A DNA stretch of 64,000 nucleotides from Dendrobium chrysotoxum. Its lineage: Eukaryota; Streptophyta; Magnoliopsida; Asparagales; Orchidaceae. The notes under the pieces were generated by a model. The model saw only the letters and a program-made list of their open reading frames with translations. It had not been told where the DNA came from and did not search any database. This document shows, piece after piece, positions 45,794-58,279 of this stretch. The stretch lies in assembly GCA_019925795.1 (NCBI GenBank), contig CM034315.1:7812001-7876000 (forward strand), given 5' to 3'. Every line of letters starts with the position of its first letter. Position 1 is the stretch's first letter. The position numbers were made by a program, and so were the translations under genes.

Positions 45794-46433
45794 GAAAAAT
45801 TATTAGGTGCGGACACCGGACGTAGCTCTACGTCCGAACTCCACTAGAACGGCGCCACGTATTTAGCACGTGTTATGACAACTTCCGCTTGGCCCGACGA
45901 CCCGACCCGGATTGGACGCGAAAAATTAAAAAAATCTGCCCTTTTTTGACTAATTCCTAGGTAATACTGAGTATTTTTTCGGTAATACCAAGTAATACTG
46001 AGTAATTTTTGGTAATACCGAGTAATTTTTGGTAATACTGAGTAATTCCTAGGTAATACCGAGTAATACTTAGGTAATACCGAGTAATACCTAGGTAATA
46101 CCGAGTAATACCTAGGTACTGAGTAATTCCTAGGTAATACCGAGTAATACCTAGGTAATACCGAGTAATACCTAGGTAATACCGAGTAATTCTTCGGTAA
46201 TACCTAGTAATTCCTAGGTAATACCGAGTAATACCTAGGTAATTCATATGTAATACCGAGTAATTCTTTGGTAATACCGAGTAATACCGGAGTAATTCTT
46301 CAGTAATACCGCACGTGCATCATTTGAACTTCTCGGCGAAACGGGTCGCCGGGTCTTCGGGCCGCTACGTGGCGCTATTCTAGTGGAGTCCGGACGTAGA
46401 GCTACGTCCGGTGTCCGCACCTAATAATTTTTC
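45794..46433. mobile_element. MULE-type MITE with 9-bp TSD
   Basis: Terminal inverted repeats of about 60 bp start GAAAAATTATTAGGTGCGGA and continue through CCGGACGTAG and a CTCCACTAGAA block at both ends. They are flanked by the 9-bp direct repeat TAAAAGTAG (45785-45793 and 46434-46442). A 9-bp TSD is the signature of Mutator-like transposases. There is no transposase; the inside is a minisatellite. Confidence 0.88.
45955..46310. repeat. 21-bp minisatellite inside the MULE MITE
   Basis: Alternating half-units GAGTAATACC and TAGGTAATACC repeat across about 350 bp, giving a misleading GITRYYL-repeat reading frame on the minus strand. Confidence 0.9.
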
Positions 46434-46891
46434 TAAAAGTAGACAAAGTGATATCTTTATCTTTATTCATATGAAATATAATCTTTTCATAAATATCTTT
46501 TGAAGCTTATTGAATATTTAATTTTTATACAATTGTGGACATAAATGAATATCACTAAACCATGTATACTTTTGTCTTATTTTTGAGTTTTTTTGGTGTG
46601 GTTATCCTCTTTTACATTTTTTTTGTTCAAAAGTTTTATTACTATCCTTACGATTGGTAATGTAACTTTAGTCTTAGAAGCTTTTAGATCCAAACATAAA
46701 GGTCATAAAGATCAAAATTGATAAGTTTGATAGTTGAAACTTTGGTTCTGAAAGATGTAGCGAGAAGATTATCTATATCAAAGAAAATTGCATCAACCAC
46801 TCAAGAGAATAGAGCCATAATTAGTCAATTAAGAAAAGTGAGAGTTAATGCAAAGACAAGTTTTAGGGGGTTTTCTCATTTTTCTTAGTAT

Positions 46892-47580
46892 TAGGGCTGT
46901 CAAAATCGGGTCACGAGTCCAATCCGGAACTGACCCGACACAAGTTGACTCGATCTGAACCCGACCTATTTTTGCAAATGGGTCACTTTTCAGGACCCGA
47001 ATCCGACCCGCTTCGGACCCGGGTCAACCCGACACAACCCGTCAACCCGAGTCAGCGACGACATGGTGCTATCGATCCTCTGGCTGCCATCAACCTTCGT
47101 GTACGGGGTCAGATTTTGGCGGGGGCAACGTCAGAGAACGACATTTGGCCAGGGCTGCATTTGGTCCTGAGGGCGACGTTTGGCGAGGGTAGCGACGTTT
47201 GGCGAGGGCGACAGGGTTTGGTACAGAGGTGGCGGTGTTTGGCGAGGGGGGATACAACGTCGTAATCAACCGCATTTTTTGAAACAGCTGGGCCACCTTT
47301 CAAATTTCAGGCTGAAACTTTCAGCATTTGGTCCCGACTCTCGAGGGCTACGGGTACAGCCGTACATCGAAGACGCCCGAGAACTCTTTTTCTTTTTTTA
47401 ATTTTTGCTAACATGTCAGTCCGGGTCAATTTCTGATTAGCGGATTGACCCGGACTCGACCCATTTTTTCAAACAGGTTGAATACTGGAACTCGAACCCA
47501 ACCCGTTTGCGAAACGGGTTGACCCTAACCCAAAATTTTTATGCCGAATTTTCGGGTCGTGTCAAATATTGACACCCCTA
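46892..47580. mobile_element. hAT-like MITE (TAGGGSTGTCAA ends)
   Basis: Ends TAGGGCTGTCAA and TTGACACCCCTA are inverted repeats. The subterminal parts are rich in GGGTCAACCCG/ACCCGAC repeats on both sides, typical of plant hAT-like miniature elements. No clear 8-bp TSD can be seen, so the superfamily is tentative. Short reading frames inside are not convincing genes. Confidence 0.65.
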
Positions 47581-47632
47581 CTTATCCTTTAACATCCTCA
47601 AGGAGAGGATTATAATAGGCATCATGAAGATG

Positions 47633-47638
<6 letters not shown>

Positions 47639-47667
<29 letters not shown>
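47639..47667. repeat. (TA)n microsatellite
   Basis: 29 bases of alternating TA. The surrounding sequence between the hAT-like MITE (47580) and the Tourist-like MITE (48363) is AT-rich with no gene visible. Confidence 0.95.
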
Positions 47668-47670
<3 letters not shown>

Positions 47671-48365
47671 TATCAAAATCCCTCCCCTATAAATAAGCTA
47701 CATATAATTTTTTATAAGTTCTTTATTCTCAAGGTGTTAGAGCAGCGTCAATAATCATATCAATGAGTTCTACTTAATCATGAGATAATTAAACTTTGTG
47801 AACATTAAGTTTGATGATGAGATCCATAACTTAAGCTTGCTCTCATTATTATCTAAGAGCTAGAATGACATTATAACAACATCCAATATTTCCAATTGAT
47901 CATTCATAATAAAATTTAGTGTTTTCAGAGATTTTATCCTTAGTGAGGAATTCAAACGATACATGAAAGGTGAACATATATATATTTTTCTATTTTAATA
48001 TAAACAATACATGCACATCTTAAAAAATGAGAAATAATAAATAATAATATTGATACTTTGTGCAGACTATTTAACATAGATGATAAGTCTTGAATATTAT
48101 GAGAATAGGTGTAACACTCCAAGATCAAATTTGAAAGAGTTATCAATTTAATCTCTAATTAATCTACCAGAACTTTAATTAATTAATTTATATAAATTAA
48201 TCCATCAGAAGCTATATTCATTTCTCAAAATTCATATACCAAAATCAGGAAATCAATCAATACATCATTTTATCTTTCTTTCCAACTCTTAACTTTAAAA
48301 GAATAAAATTTAAAACACAAAAGATAAAGTAAAGCCTGAAACCTTGATCTTCCTCGCTCTACTTA

Positions 48366-48485
48366 GGCTTCGTTTGGGACGGCTTTTTTGCTGCTTCTCA
48401 AAGCAACTTTTTAGTACAAAAAATTTAATTCTTATATTAAAAAGCTGCTTTAAGAAGCAGGAAAAAAGTCGTTCCAAACGAAGCC
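48366..48485. mobile_element. 120-bp Tourist-like (PIF/Harbinger) MITE
   Basis: Inverted ends GGCTTCGTTTGG(G/A)AC are flanked by TTA on both sides (48363-48365, 48486-48488), the 3-bp TSD of PIF/Harbinger elements. The two halves are complementary for most of their length (GCTGCTT / AAGCAG further in). Confidence 0.8.
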
Positions 48486-49105
48486 TTAATCCTAACTCAT
48501 TCATGAAAATATGCAAAACTATAGAGTGAGCTAATAGCTTAGTAGGTTACCATAATCTATCACTGCAATTAATGCAAGACAATAGAAATAATATGCATAT
48601 AATTTTTCAATCAACATTAGTATGATTATATAATTGTAAAACCACATAGCAGTTAATGTAAATAGAATCATATCATATGACCAATAATAATCATGGTAAG
48701 ATGTATATTTTATGAACATTGATTAGTAATCAATAACCATATAAAGGATCAGTAAGTTCTAACATTTCTATACCCCTTAGTTACAAAATTATATTAAACT
48801 TCAAGAGGTGCTTGTCCCAAAGCAAAAAAAAAAAAAAAAAAAAACCTCAAATAATTAAGGAACAACCTGGGCCCAATATACCTATTACCCAAATTAGAAG
48901 GCAGAACTCATAAACTAACTTATTATTAATATTCTTCATTTTATTTGTAGAACGAGCTTGTCATGAAAAAAAAAAAAGATATTGAATGACTTTATACAAA
49001 TAACATCTAAACATTGACTAAGCTACCCAAAAATAAAAAGAAATGATAAAATAAATGGATATACATATTAATTAAAGGAAAACAAGAACTAAAAGATACA
49101 AGAAA

Positions 49106-49398
49106 CAGTACAGGAGAATTGCCAATTACCGGCGGCTTTTTCCGGCGGTTAAAATAAGAGTCCGATATCGACGTTTCGACCGCTGGGAAAAAAATGCTTA
49201 ACATCGGTGGCCTGACCGTCAGTAAAGGCTCCGCGAAATAAGAAACCGGCGGCTACTTGGGGGTTATTATACCGTCGGTAGTTCCGGCGGTTAATTATTA
49301 GAAACCACCGGGTAAACCGCCGGTTAATACCGGCGGTCAGACCGCCGGTAGTTCCGGTAATTTTTTGACCGCCGATAATTATTGATTTTCCTGTAGTG
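49106..49398. mobile_element. 293-bp mini-CACTA element
   Basis: The right end reads CACTACAGGAAAATC on the minus strand, the CACTA terminus. The left end CAGTACAGGAGAATT is the same with two changes. A 3-bp TSD AAA lies on both sides. The inside is filled with CCGGCGGT/ACCGCCGG repeats, the likely subterminal transposase-binding motifs. No transposase. Confidence 0.85.
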
Positions 49399-49549
49399 AA
49401 AATTCTTGCTATCAAGAGGACAATATTAACTTTATAGAGATATTTTCTATTGTAGTTAAATTAATAACTATTCATCTAATATTGAACATTATAATAGTAG
49501 ATTATCTATATTGAACAAACGAATGTCAAATTAATTTGTCCCCATGGTG

Positions 49550-49944
49550 ATTTGAAGGAAGACATCTATTTGGTATAAGCAAAAGGCTTTATTGAACTTG
49601 AAAAAGAAAGGTTAATATATAAATTAAATAGAAGCCTTTATGGCTTGAAATAAGAGCCTCGTCAATGGCACAAAAAATTTGATGGGTTCATATAAGATTT
49701 AATTTCATAGATGTAACATTGATTGTTGTTACTATGTCCAAGGAACAAAAAAAAAAAAAAAATCCTCTTATTATATTTGAATGACATGTTAATTTTAGGT
49801 GATAACATTCAAAAGATCGATGGTATGAAGCGTAACTTGCTAAAAGAGTTTAACAAGAAGGGTTTGGGAGGAATTTTTTTTTTTTTTGAGATAAGAATAT
49901 ATCACAATAAGGCCAAAAGTACAATAAGTCTTCACAATCACTAG
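49550..49944 (+). pseudogene. Fragment of Ty1/Copia reverse transcriptase
   Basis: With stops and A-runs ignored, the plus strand reads through Copia RT landmarks: HGDLKEDIYLV, RSLYGLK, PRQWHKKFDGFI and LYLNDMLILGDNI (equivalent to YVDDMLI, with Val-Asp changed to Leu-Asn). No LTR or other domain is near. A dead scrap. Confidence 0.75.
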
Positions 49945-51067
49945 TGAATAAAGGGAAGAAGGAGAAAAAAGTAATGAAGAAGAGAAGAGAAGAAGAAAAT
50001 CATGTAATAGAGCAAAAAAGAGAAGAACAAACATCATCAACACCTCATCTTTACAATAGGTAATTGTGATTTCTCTCAATCATTAAACACATATAAAGTG
50101 ATATTTTTTGCTTTATTCTTATGAAGAGTAATCTCTCCATATATCTTTTTTGAATCTTGGTGTTTAGTGTTTGAAATCCTTGATGTGGTTATCCTCTCAT
50201 CTTCGTTAATGTTTTTTACATGTACTTTTATCACTATTATAATAGTTTTGACAATATCTTTTAGAGTAGTCATGCTAAGAGAAAGTTGTGAGTATCATGA
50301 AGTGAGAGTAGGGAGACTGACATTGATAAGTAAGAGATGGGGGAGCATTGACAACCAACTAAAGTAGGGAAAGTGATAATGACCAACATGAACCAGAAGA
50401 ACGGTGATATTTAGCAGGAGAATGGAGAGTGGTGACAACCATCAATAGAGTTGGAGTTGGTAAAGTGATGATATTTAGTTAGAGCGAGGAGAACAATAAC
50501 GTCTAGTAAGAGGGGGAAGAAGATTGCAATTTTTTAGAGGGTGTGATAAGGATTGAAGAGCAAGATAATGAGATTAATGAATTATGAGGATTTAGGAATG
50601 AGTCTAGTTTTAAGATTTAGGGTTTTTAAAAATTTTTATTTTATTTGGTCATGAATACTTAAACATATCGGAATTTATTTAATTAATATTCAATTAAAAA
50701 CTTTAAATAATTAAAATAATATTAATTAATTTATAAAGTATCAAATAAATTTGTAATTTAATATTAAATGAGCATATTATCAAGTCTTAAATAAAAAAAG
50801 TTTTAGTTTGGTGGGCCTCTTTGCAATAGCTTTTTCATTACTTTTTAAAAAGCTACTATAATTATATTTTATAACTTCTTTCTTGCTTTTAGAATTTTTT
50901 TTTTGTGAGATGGAGTTTTTTTCCAATCAAATATTGGTATATTAAAAACTTAATGATATACTTTTTTAAAAGTGATACCAAATTTTACTTGAGCTTTGTA
51001 AGAACCTGAGGCTATGAAAGAACTCTAAGATTTTACTTAACATTCAACAATGAAGATCACCACTAGC
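49945..51067. other. AT-rich intergenic stretch
   Basis: No gene or assignable element. A short inverted repeat (AGCTTTTT/AAAAAGCT, about 50830-50865) may be part of a MITE, but its ends cannot be fixed. Confidence 0.5.
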
Positions 51068-52887
51068 TGAAAGTTCGTGAGGGTGGTTAAACCCTATAGA
51101 ACTAGCCCGAGGCTAACCAAGAGGGGGGGGGGGGGGGGGGGGGGGGGGTGAATTGGTGTTTTAAAAATTCTTAAAAAAATATGAAAACTCTTTTTGTCTT
51201 TTTAAATATTTTAAAACTAAACAATCTTAAGCAGAAGCACATATCAAAATTAAAGATTTCAACCACAGAACAAATCACATAAAAGTGCAGAAATAAAATA
51301 CAAAAAAAGTAATAAGAAAAAGCACACAAAATTTTATAGTGGTTCGGTCAAATTTGACCTACGTCCACTCCTCAGAACCACCCGTTCCAGGTATTGCACT
51401 AATCAATTAGTGTCTATCCTTTTGCTCCCAAGCAAGGAAGATAAGCCCTTACAAAATTTTTTCACCAACTCGGTGAGGCAGAGAGCATTGAATCCTTTTT
51501 TCTCCCTCCTAGTGAAGGCAGAGAACCTGGAATCCTTTTACTCCCACCTGGAGTTGGCAGAGAACTAGGGAATCCTATTACTCCCTCCTGGAGTAGGCAG
51601 AGAACCTGACAATCCTTTTACTCCCTCCTGGAGTAGTTAGAGAACTTGGATCTGATGCTGATGATCGTCTCCCCAGAGCCACCAAAGAACCAAGGATGAA
51701 GAAGGAAGAAGACGATCGAATCTTTGCTTGGAGCAACCTTTGTGAATCCCCTCACAAGATCCTCTCTCTCTCTCTCTCTCTCCCCCAAACCCTCCTTCTC
51801 CTTCTCTAAGCTCTTTTAGGTTATAACAGCAGCAAAAGTCTTGCATAGCAATAATATAAAGAACATAAATAGTAGGCTTAAAAATTAGCCATAATTTCAA
51901 TTTAGTGGCAAAGATCGTCTAGGATGATTCAAATATCATCATGTACGATTAGTACAAAATAGCCCTTTCAGCCAATATGATCAGCATTTCCCTATACGGT
52001 CAGTTTAAATATTTGAATGAATCATCCTGTACAATATTTATATCTTCCTGGATAATTAGTTCACAAGTGCTTATTGATCATCCAGTATGATGAATGGCGA
52101 TTAATTATCATCCCATGCAGAACACTGTTCGTCCAATATGATGTAGGGGTATCATCTAGGACGATTAGGTGAAAAGTTAAAGTTTTCATCTTGTACGATA
52201 GGTGGCGATTAATTATCGTACCATGCAGTGCTCGGATCGTCCAAGACGATGGTCTCCGATCGTCCTTTACGATTTGATTAATTAATTTAACTATAATTAA
52301 TCCCATAAGTAAGGGATTATTTTAGGCATGATTGTCATGAATCATTTAGGATAATATGTATCATCTTGTATGATTAGAATAAATTTTGAATTATAAAATC
52401 TTGCCTAAATTATGATTGGTGGCTATTTGTTTCAATTTGTACTAATCATCCTGTATGATATAAATCATCTAGGATGATTAGTTAATCAAACTTAATAATC
52501 AGGAATGCCCTAATTAGGATTTCTATTTTTAAATGATCGTCCATGATGATTTAGAATTGTCATGTACAATATGATCAAAAATTAGAAAACTCTCTAACTC
52601 ATAAAATTTCTCCCCCTGAGTGTGTGTGTGCAAGGTTACTTAGCTTCAAGATCCATCACAGTATATTTGACTCAAAAAAATGTAAAAGATACATCAAAAT
52701 AGAAATTACAGATTGACTCAATCCTAGTCTATCTGATCTTGAACTGATTGACGTTCCAAGTGCGAACCTATGGACCTGACAGGTTAGTAAGGCAAATAAA
52801 AAATAGATATCTAAGAATAGCAGAAGTAAGAAAATAGTAATATTTATTATCATTAAAATTACTGTACTTGGGCCCAAATTTATAACA
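51068..52887 (-). repeat. 3' LTR of the Copia element
   Basis: In element sense it starts TGTTATAAAT and ends CGAACTTTCA. It carries a 26-base G run on the plus strand (51123-51148), a (CT)n tract, repeated TTACTCCCWCCTGGAGT units (51535-51645) and an array of ATCRTCCTGTACGAT-like palindromes (about 51905-52580). Confidence 0.87.
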
Positions 52888-52890
52888 ATC

Positions 52891-53055
52891 TGTCCCTTTT
52901 TGATGATGGCAAACATTACTGTAATAAATTTTAAAGTCAAAAAAATAAAGACATAAAAAGAACATAAATAGAATAAAACAAGTTTCACTAAAAATACAAG
53001 CAAACGATATATTAAGTAATAAACTAAGCAACCAACATAGTACTCCCCCTTTTGA
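52891..53055 (-). other. Multiple polypurine tracts of the Copia element
   Basis: In element sense, CATCAAAAAGGGACAGAT lies directly before the 3' LTR and a second one, TGTCAAAAGGGGGAGTA, at 53042-53057. More than one such tract is a feature described for Sireviruses. Confidence 0.7.
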
Positions 53056-53569
53056 CATCACAAAAAGGGGAAAGAAAAAAAACACTAGAAATAGAATAAA
53101 GTACAAAAATAGAGTCTAGTATGCACACAGAAATAACATAGATGATGTGAGCAAAAGCAAAAAAAAATCAAGAATGAAAGGTGATGATCAAGAGAACTTC
53201 AATACAAAAATAAAAACATAAAAAACACGAAAAAGATAAATAAAAAAAATAAGTAAAACCAGACAAATCAAAATTAGAGTTTTTTTTTGAATTCATCAAT
53301 CTCGAGTAAATGACAAATTTCCCTTAATTTTTAGATTTAAAAACTAATAAGAATGAAATGACATGTTAAAATCCAAAAAAAGGTTAGACAATTGATTTTA
53401 TAAACCCTACCTCGTACACCTTAAAGGTTAAAATTCATTTTAAATAGAAATCTTCAAAAAGAAAAAAATTAGATAAGAAAAGTGATCCTTTCAAACTTTG
53501 TTCCAAAATAAATATTTGATAAAATAGTATTGCAAAGTAAAGAATCAATAATCATAATCTTCAATCTCA

Positions 53570-54240
53570 ATCAAGATTCATGATCTTCAATCTTAAGTGT
53601 TTGAAAATATTAATTGGCACATGGATTCTTCTAGGATTTTTAAAGGTTTGAAAGGGAAAGAAGCTTATTTCTTTATGGGCTCATTTTGTATCTCTTTTTT
53701 TTTGTAATTTGGCGCACTTTGCATATCTTTTAATTTTTGATACAATTTATGTATCTTACAATTAAATGACAAATATTACGCATCTTTTTAGAGTTGGGCT
53801 CATTTTATACCTCTTTTCATATTTTTTGCGAGTTTGCTTCCTTTCATAACCTTTAAAGATTCTCAGTTGTGAGATTATCTTCTAGATATAAGAGGGGAAG
53901 AAACTCACTCTTTGGTATAGGGAAGAGTAAATCATAAAATAGAATGATACTCATATGATGAATGCATCCACCTGATTAAGAAAACTCGAAAGTGATTCAA
54001 TGATTTGAAACACTATTTATATGAGATAAATTACTATAGGAAGATAAAATAGATCTCTATTTCAAAGTCTAACTTTTTAATTTTGAAATAGATTTTGAAT
54101 CAAAAAGAAAAAAAATGCCATTAAAAGAGTTAAAGGATGAGAAACAATCATCAATATTTTTTTCTTTAACTATTTTAGAAGTGTCAATCACTACTTACAA
54201 GTTTTTAAACAAAAATAAGATAAAAATCTCATTTAAAAGA
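53570..54240 (-). other. 3' module shared with the Tat element
   Basis: Between RNase H and the 3' LTR. Co-linear with 16140-16990 (TTTGGCGCACT, GATACAATTTATGTATC, TCTCAGTTGTGAGATTATCT, AGAAACTCACTC). No protein is encoded. The remaining sequence from 53056 to 53570 is AT-rich without features. Confidence 0.6.
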
Positions 54241-54429
54241 CAAGTTTATTAGCAGAAGTAAACAGTGATCTGATTCTTAAAATACCAAAAGAAAACATTA
54301 GAAAATCAAAAGCATAAAAATAAAAATACATAAAAAGTAATAAACAAAGAAATCAAATAAAATACTAAGTGCAAAAATATAAACAGAAAGTATCAATTTC
54401 AAGCATGAATATCTATCACACATAATCTA

Positions 54430-55870
54430 GTTCTTAAGGTGCTAAAGGTTTCAAAGGCTAGTGGTTTTGTGAAGATATATATCAGTTAGTTTTCAGTGGC
54501 TACATGATTTAGCTCTATATCACCTTTAGTAACATGGTCCCTAATGAAGTGGTGCCTGATGTCGATGTGTTTGGTCATTGAGTGTTGAATTTGGTTCTTT
54601 GAAATACAAATGGCACTAGTGTTATCACATAGGACAGGAATTGTGCCTACAGGAAATCCTAAATCCAAAATTTATTACTTTAACCAAAGGACCTGGGCCA
54701 TACAACTTCTTAATGCTATGTACTCAGCTTCAGTAGTGGATAGGGCAATTGCGTTCTATTTTCTACTGGACCAAGAGACTAAAGATTATCCTCTGAATTG
54801 ACATGCCCCAGAGATACTTTTTCTATTAACTCGGTATCCTACAAAATTTGAATCAGAATATCCTATGATTTCAAAAGAGGTGCTATGCCTAGGATACCAA
54901 ATTCCTAAGTCTTGGATCCCTAAGAGATATCTAAGGATTCTCTTAACAGCAGTCAGGTGGGACTCCTTTGGATCAGCCTGAAATCTAGCATAGATATAAA
55001 CACTAAACATAATATCAGGTATGCTAGCAGTTAAGTAAAAAAGTGATCTAATTATCCCTCTATATTTCTTTTGATCAACAGATTTTTTATTTGAATCCTT
55101 ATCTAACTAAACACTAGAACTCATTGGAGTATTGATTGGCTTGGCTTTATCCATCTCATATTTTTTAATGATGTCCTTAATATATTTTGACTAATTAAGA
55201 AAAGTTTCATCATCCTTCTGCCTTATACTAAATCTAAAAAAGTAAGTCAGTTCTCCCATCTACTCATTTCAAACTCATATACTCATTATTTTTAAAAATT
55301 CATCACACAATTTTTCATCAGACGATCTAAATAGAATATCATCAATATAGATTTGGATAATAAGTAATTCATCTACTTCTTATTAGAAATAGGGTGGTGC
55401 CTATGCTCCCCTTAACAAAGGTTCTCTCTAGTAGGAATGTGCTAAGTCTTTCATACCATGCACTGGGTGCGTGTTTTAGTTCATATAAAGCCTTTTTTAA
55501 TTTGAACACATGATTAGGAAATTATGAATTTTTAAAGCCTGGGGTTGTTCCACATACACATCTTTTTTTATCACCTCATTCAGAAAGGCACTCTTAATAT
55601 CCATTTGAAACAGTTTGAATCCCTTAAAATAGATAAATGCTAGTAGCACCCAAATGGCTTCTAATCTAGCTACAGGAGAAAAATTGTCCTTAAAGTCAAT
55701 CCCTTTTATCTGATTATATCCCTTAATCATAAATCTTGCCTTATTTCTAATCACCACACCATAATTATTTATTTTATTTTTGAACACTCATTTAGTTTCA
55801 ACAATATTTTGATCCTTAAGTCTTTCAACTAGTTCCCAAACATCATTTCTAACAAATTAATTTAATTCTT
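54430..55870 (-). pseudogene. Copia RT and RNase H, broken
   Basis: Open pieces show RT (KARFMIKGYNQIKGIDFKDN, FSPVARLEAI, FQMDIKSAFLNE), the RT-RNase H linker (AVKRILRYLLGIQDLGIWYP, IIGYSDSNFVG) and RNase H (PVLCDNTSAICISKNQIQHS, KHIDIRHHFIRDH). The part with the RT catalytic motif (about 55260-55480) is interrupted by stops. The first RNase H Asp (GYSDSN) and the DNTSA Asp are present. Confidence 0.85.
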
Positions 55871-55999
55871 CTTGCATGGCTAAGATCCAGAATTTATTAG
55901 AAAGGGCTTGGTTGATGTTGGTGGATTTAGTCATTGAGATGAAGGTAGAGTGGTTTACTTCTTTTCTAAATCTATGCCTAGTTCTAACACATTCAGATG

Positions 56000-57070
56000 G
56001 GTCTCATAAGATCAGTTTTTTAGCATGGCTTGAAGAGCATCTCCATTTTCTAGGCAGTAAATTTTCATGTTCTACCCTTTCCTCCGGATTTACAGATTCT
56101 ACTTCTTGGGTGACTTCTACAACCTCTTCTTCTTCTTCCCTAGATCCTTCAAAATTATCAGATTCATCAAATACAATATGAGTGATCTTTTTAACTACCA
56201 GTGTTCTTTTATTGAAGATTCTATAAGATTTTCTAACACTTGAGTAATCTAGGAACACTCCTTCATCAAATTTTGGGTTAAACTTTTCTAGTTGAGACTT
56301 TCCATTATTCAGAATGAACATTTTACATCTAAATACACGAAGGTGAGAGAGATTGCGTGTCTTACCCTTAAGAATTTATAGGGTATTTTGTTCAACTTAG
56401 ATCTAAGATTTATCCTATTCAGAACATAACATGCTATATTCACCGCTTCTATCCAGAAGTATTTAAGAAGTGAGTATTCAGCTAACATGGCTCTAACAAT
56501 TTCTACCAGGGTCCTATTCTTCCTTTCAGCTACCCTGTTTTGTTGAGGGGTCCTAGGAGCTAAAAAAATATGATCTATCCCTTACTCCTTAAAAAAAGAC
56601 TCAAATTTTTTGTTCTCAAATTCTCCATCATGGTCACTATGAATAATTAAGATTTCACAATCTAATTTCCTTTAAATCCAACTGAAAAAAGATTTAAACT
56701 CCTTAAATGATTCACTTTTATGAGATAAAAATCTAACCTAAGTAAACCTCAAATAATCATCAACTATCATATACCCAAAGACTTTCCCTCCCAGGTTTGA
56801 AGTGCTGATATGTCCAAAGAAATCTATGTGAAAGACTTCTAAGGGTTTGCTAGTATTAATGTCTTTAATTTAGTGGAAGGAGAATTTAACTTGCTTTCCT
56901 AACTGACAGACATCACACAGGTGGTCCTTAGTGAACTCTAATTTGGGGACACCTCTCACTAAGTCTTTTTGGGTGATCTTCCTAAGATTTTTTATGCCTG
57001 CATGACATAATCTCCTATTCCACAATTATTATTTATCAGCAATTATTTTTAAGCAAAGAGGAATATCAGC
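56000..57070 (-). pseudogene. Copia integrase, broken
   Basis: Reading through stops on the minus strand shows the pre-integrase finger region near 57000 (NRRLCHAGIKNL, HLCDVCQLGKQ), the core near 56850-56500 (FHIDFFG, IIHSDHDGEFEN, PQQNRVAERKNRTL) and the downstream CKMFILNNGK segment at 56321. Asp, Asp and Glu of the catalytic triad remain readable, but stops and frameshifts destroy the frame. Confidence 0.75.
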
Positions 57071-57095
57071 TTTAAAGAAATTTAGATCCATTTCC

Positions 57096-57419
57096 CTACA
57101 AAATAATTTTATCATTTAAGCTTATAATGCAGTTAATTGGCAAAAATTTTATACCGAAGCCTTTGTCACATAGCTGGCTTATGTTGAGTAGGTTGTGCTT
57201 TAGTCTATCTACAAAAAAAATATTTTCAATGATTAAATTTTTTGAATCACCAATTCTACCTGAGCCCACCACTCTCCTGGTGGTGTTATCTCCAAGTGTT
57301 ACCTTGTTTCCTGCCCTGGCCTCCAACGAAATGAATTGATTTGCATCTCCAATCATATGCCTTGAACATCCAATGTTTAGGTAACACATGCTCTCACGAG
57401 GCCTTTTATGAGAGTACAC
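57096..57419 (-). pseudogene. Copia aspartic protease, active site lost
   Basis: 108-codon fragment with CYLNIGCSRHMIGD, where the family has LDSGCSRHM: the catalytic Asp reads Asn and the Ser reads Ile. Downstream are VTLGDNTTRRVVGSGRI and LLNISQLCDKG, typical of the protease to pre-integrase link in Sireviruses. Confidence 0.82.
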
Positions 57420-57719
57420 CTACAAAATTATCATATATTAGATTTGGGAACCCAAACAGGTTTGAGTCTCATTTTATGGAAAGAAGAATGAGATGCATGC
57501 ATGCTATACTGTGAATTTTATAATTTTAGTCACCACATTAAATGAATTCTACGGTGAATGGTGCTTGTGTGGGAGATGTATCCTAACATACCACAAGAAA
57601 AATATCTAACACCAAGAAAAGTGTTTACTAATCTATTTGGATTTTGGTGCCTCTTCCTAGGTTTGAATGATGCATATTTTGTTGATAATTTATAAAACTC
57701 TTCAAGTAAATATAGTGTT

Positions 57720-58274
57720 TTATTTTGTTTCTAATGCAATAATTTTTTCCCTTAGAAACCCATTAGTATTTTCATAGCTTGACACTTCTAATTTTAATTT
57801 ATGCTCACTATTATCTAAATTACATGCAATAATTTCTAATTCTTTGAAAGCTTTTTCAAATTTAATATGGGATTTTTCTAAGGAATTATGCTTAGTGGTT
57901 AAATCAACATACTTTTTGTTCAATTTATCAAATTCATCAAGCAGGGCCATATGATTGCTATTAAGAATGGAATGATCTTTCCTTAGAATTTCATGCTCTT
58001 TTTGTAGATTTAAAAACTCAATTTTGAGGCTAGCATGTGCTTTCTTGAGCTTCCTATATGAGGAAAAATTTTTTTCAGAAACTTTAAATAATTGATCATA
58101 TATAAGCTTACATACCTCTTCTTGATTAGAGTGATCAAAATGATCATCAGCCATTAAACACAAGTTTATTACCTTCTCTTCTACTTCAGTTTCAGAGGAG
58201 TCTAATGCTGAGTTCGCCCAAAAAGTCTTTTGGATCTTTTTCTTGTCCTTCTTGAACTTAAGTTTTTTTCTCAC
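57720..58274 (-). pseudogene. Copia gag-pol linker, coiled coil with LCLMA motif
   Basis: 184 codons. A basic start is followed by NLCLMADD, then a long heptad-like region rich in Leu, Lys, Glu and Asn (SYRKLKKAHASLKIEFLNLQ and following). This segment between the zinc knuckle and protease is characteristic of Sirevirus polyproteins and probably mediates protein-protein contacts. The fragment itself is open. Confidence 0.75.
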
Positions 58275-58279
58275 CCTTC

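Noticed and set aside
45957..46247. GITRYYL-repeat protein
   Set aside because: 21-bp minisatellite in a MITE, read in frame.
50830..50865. Short inverted repeat as a MITE
   Set aside because: No definable termini or target-site duplication.
52656..53106. Hydrophobic frames after Copia RNase H, considered as an envelope-like gene
   Set aside because: They cover the polypurine tracts and the LTR edge; no signal peptide plus domain pattern and no start in a sensible place.
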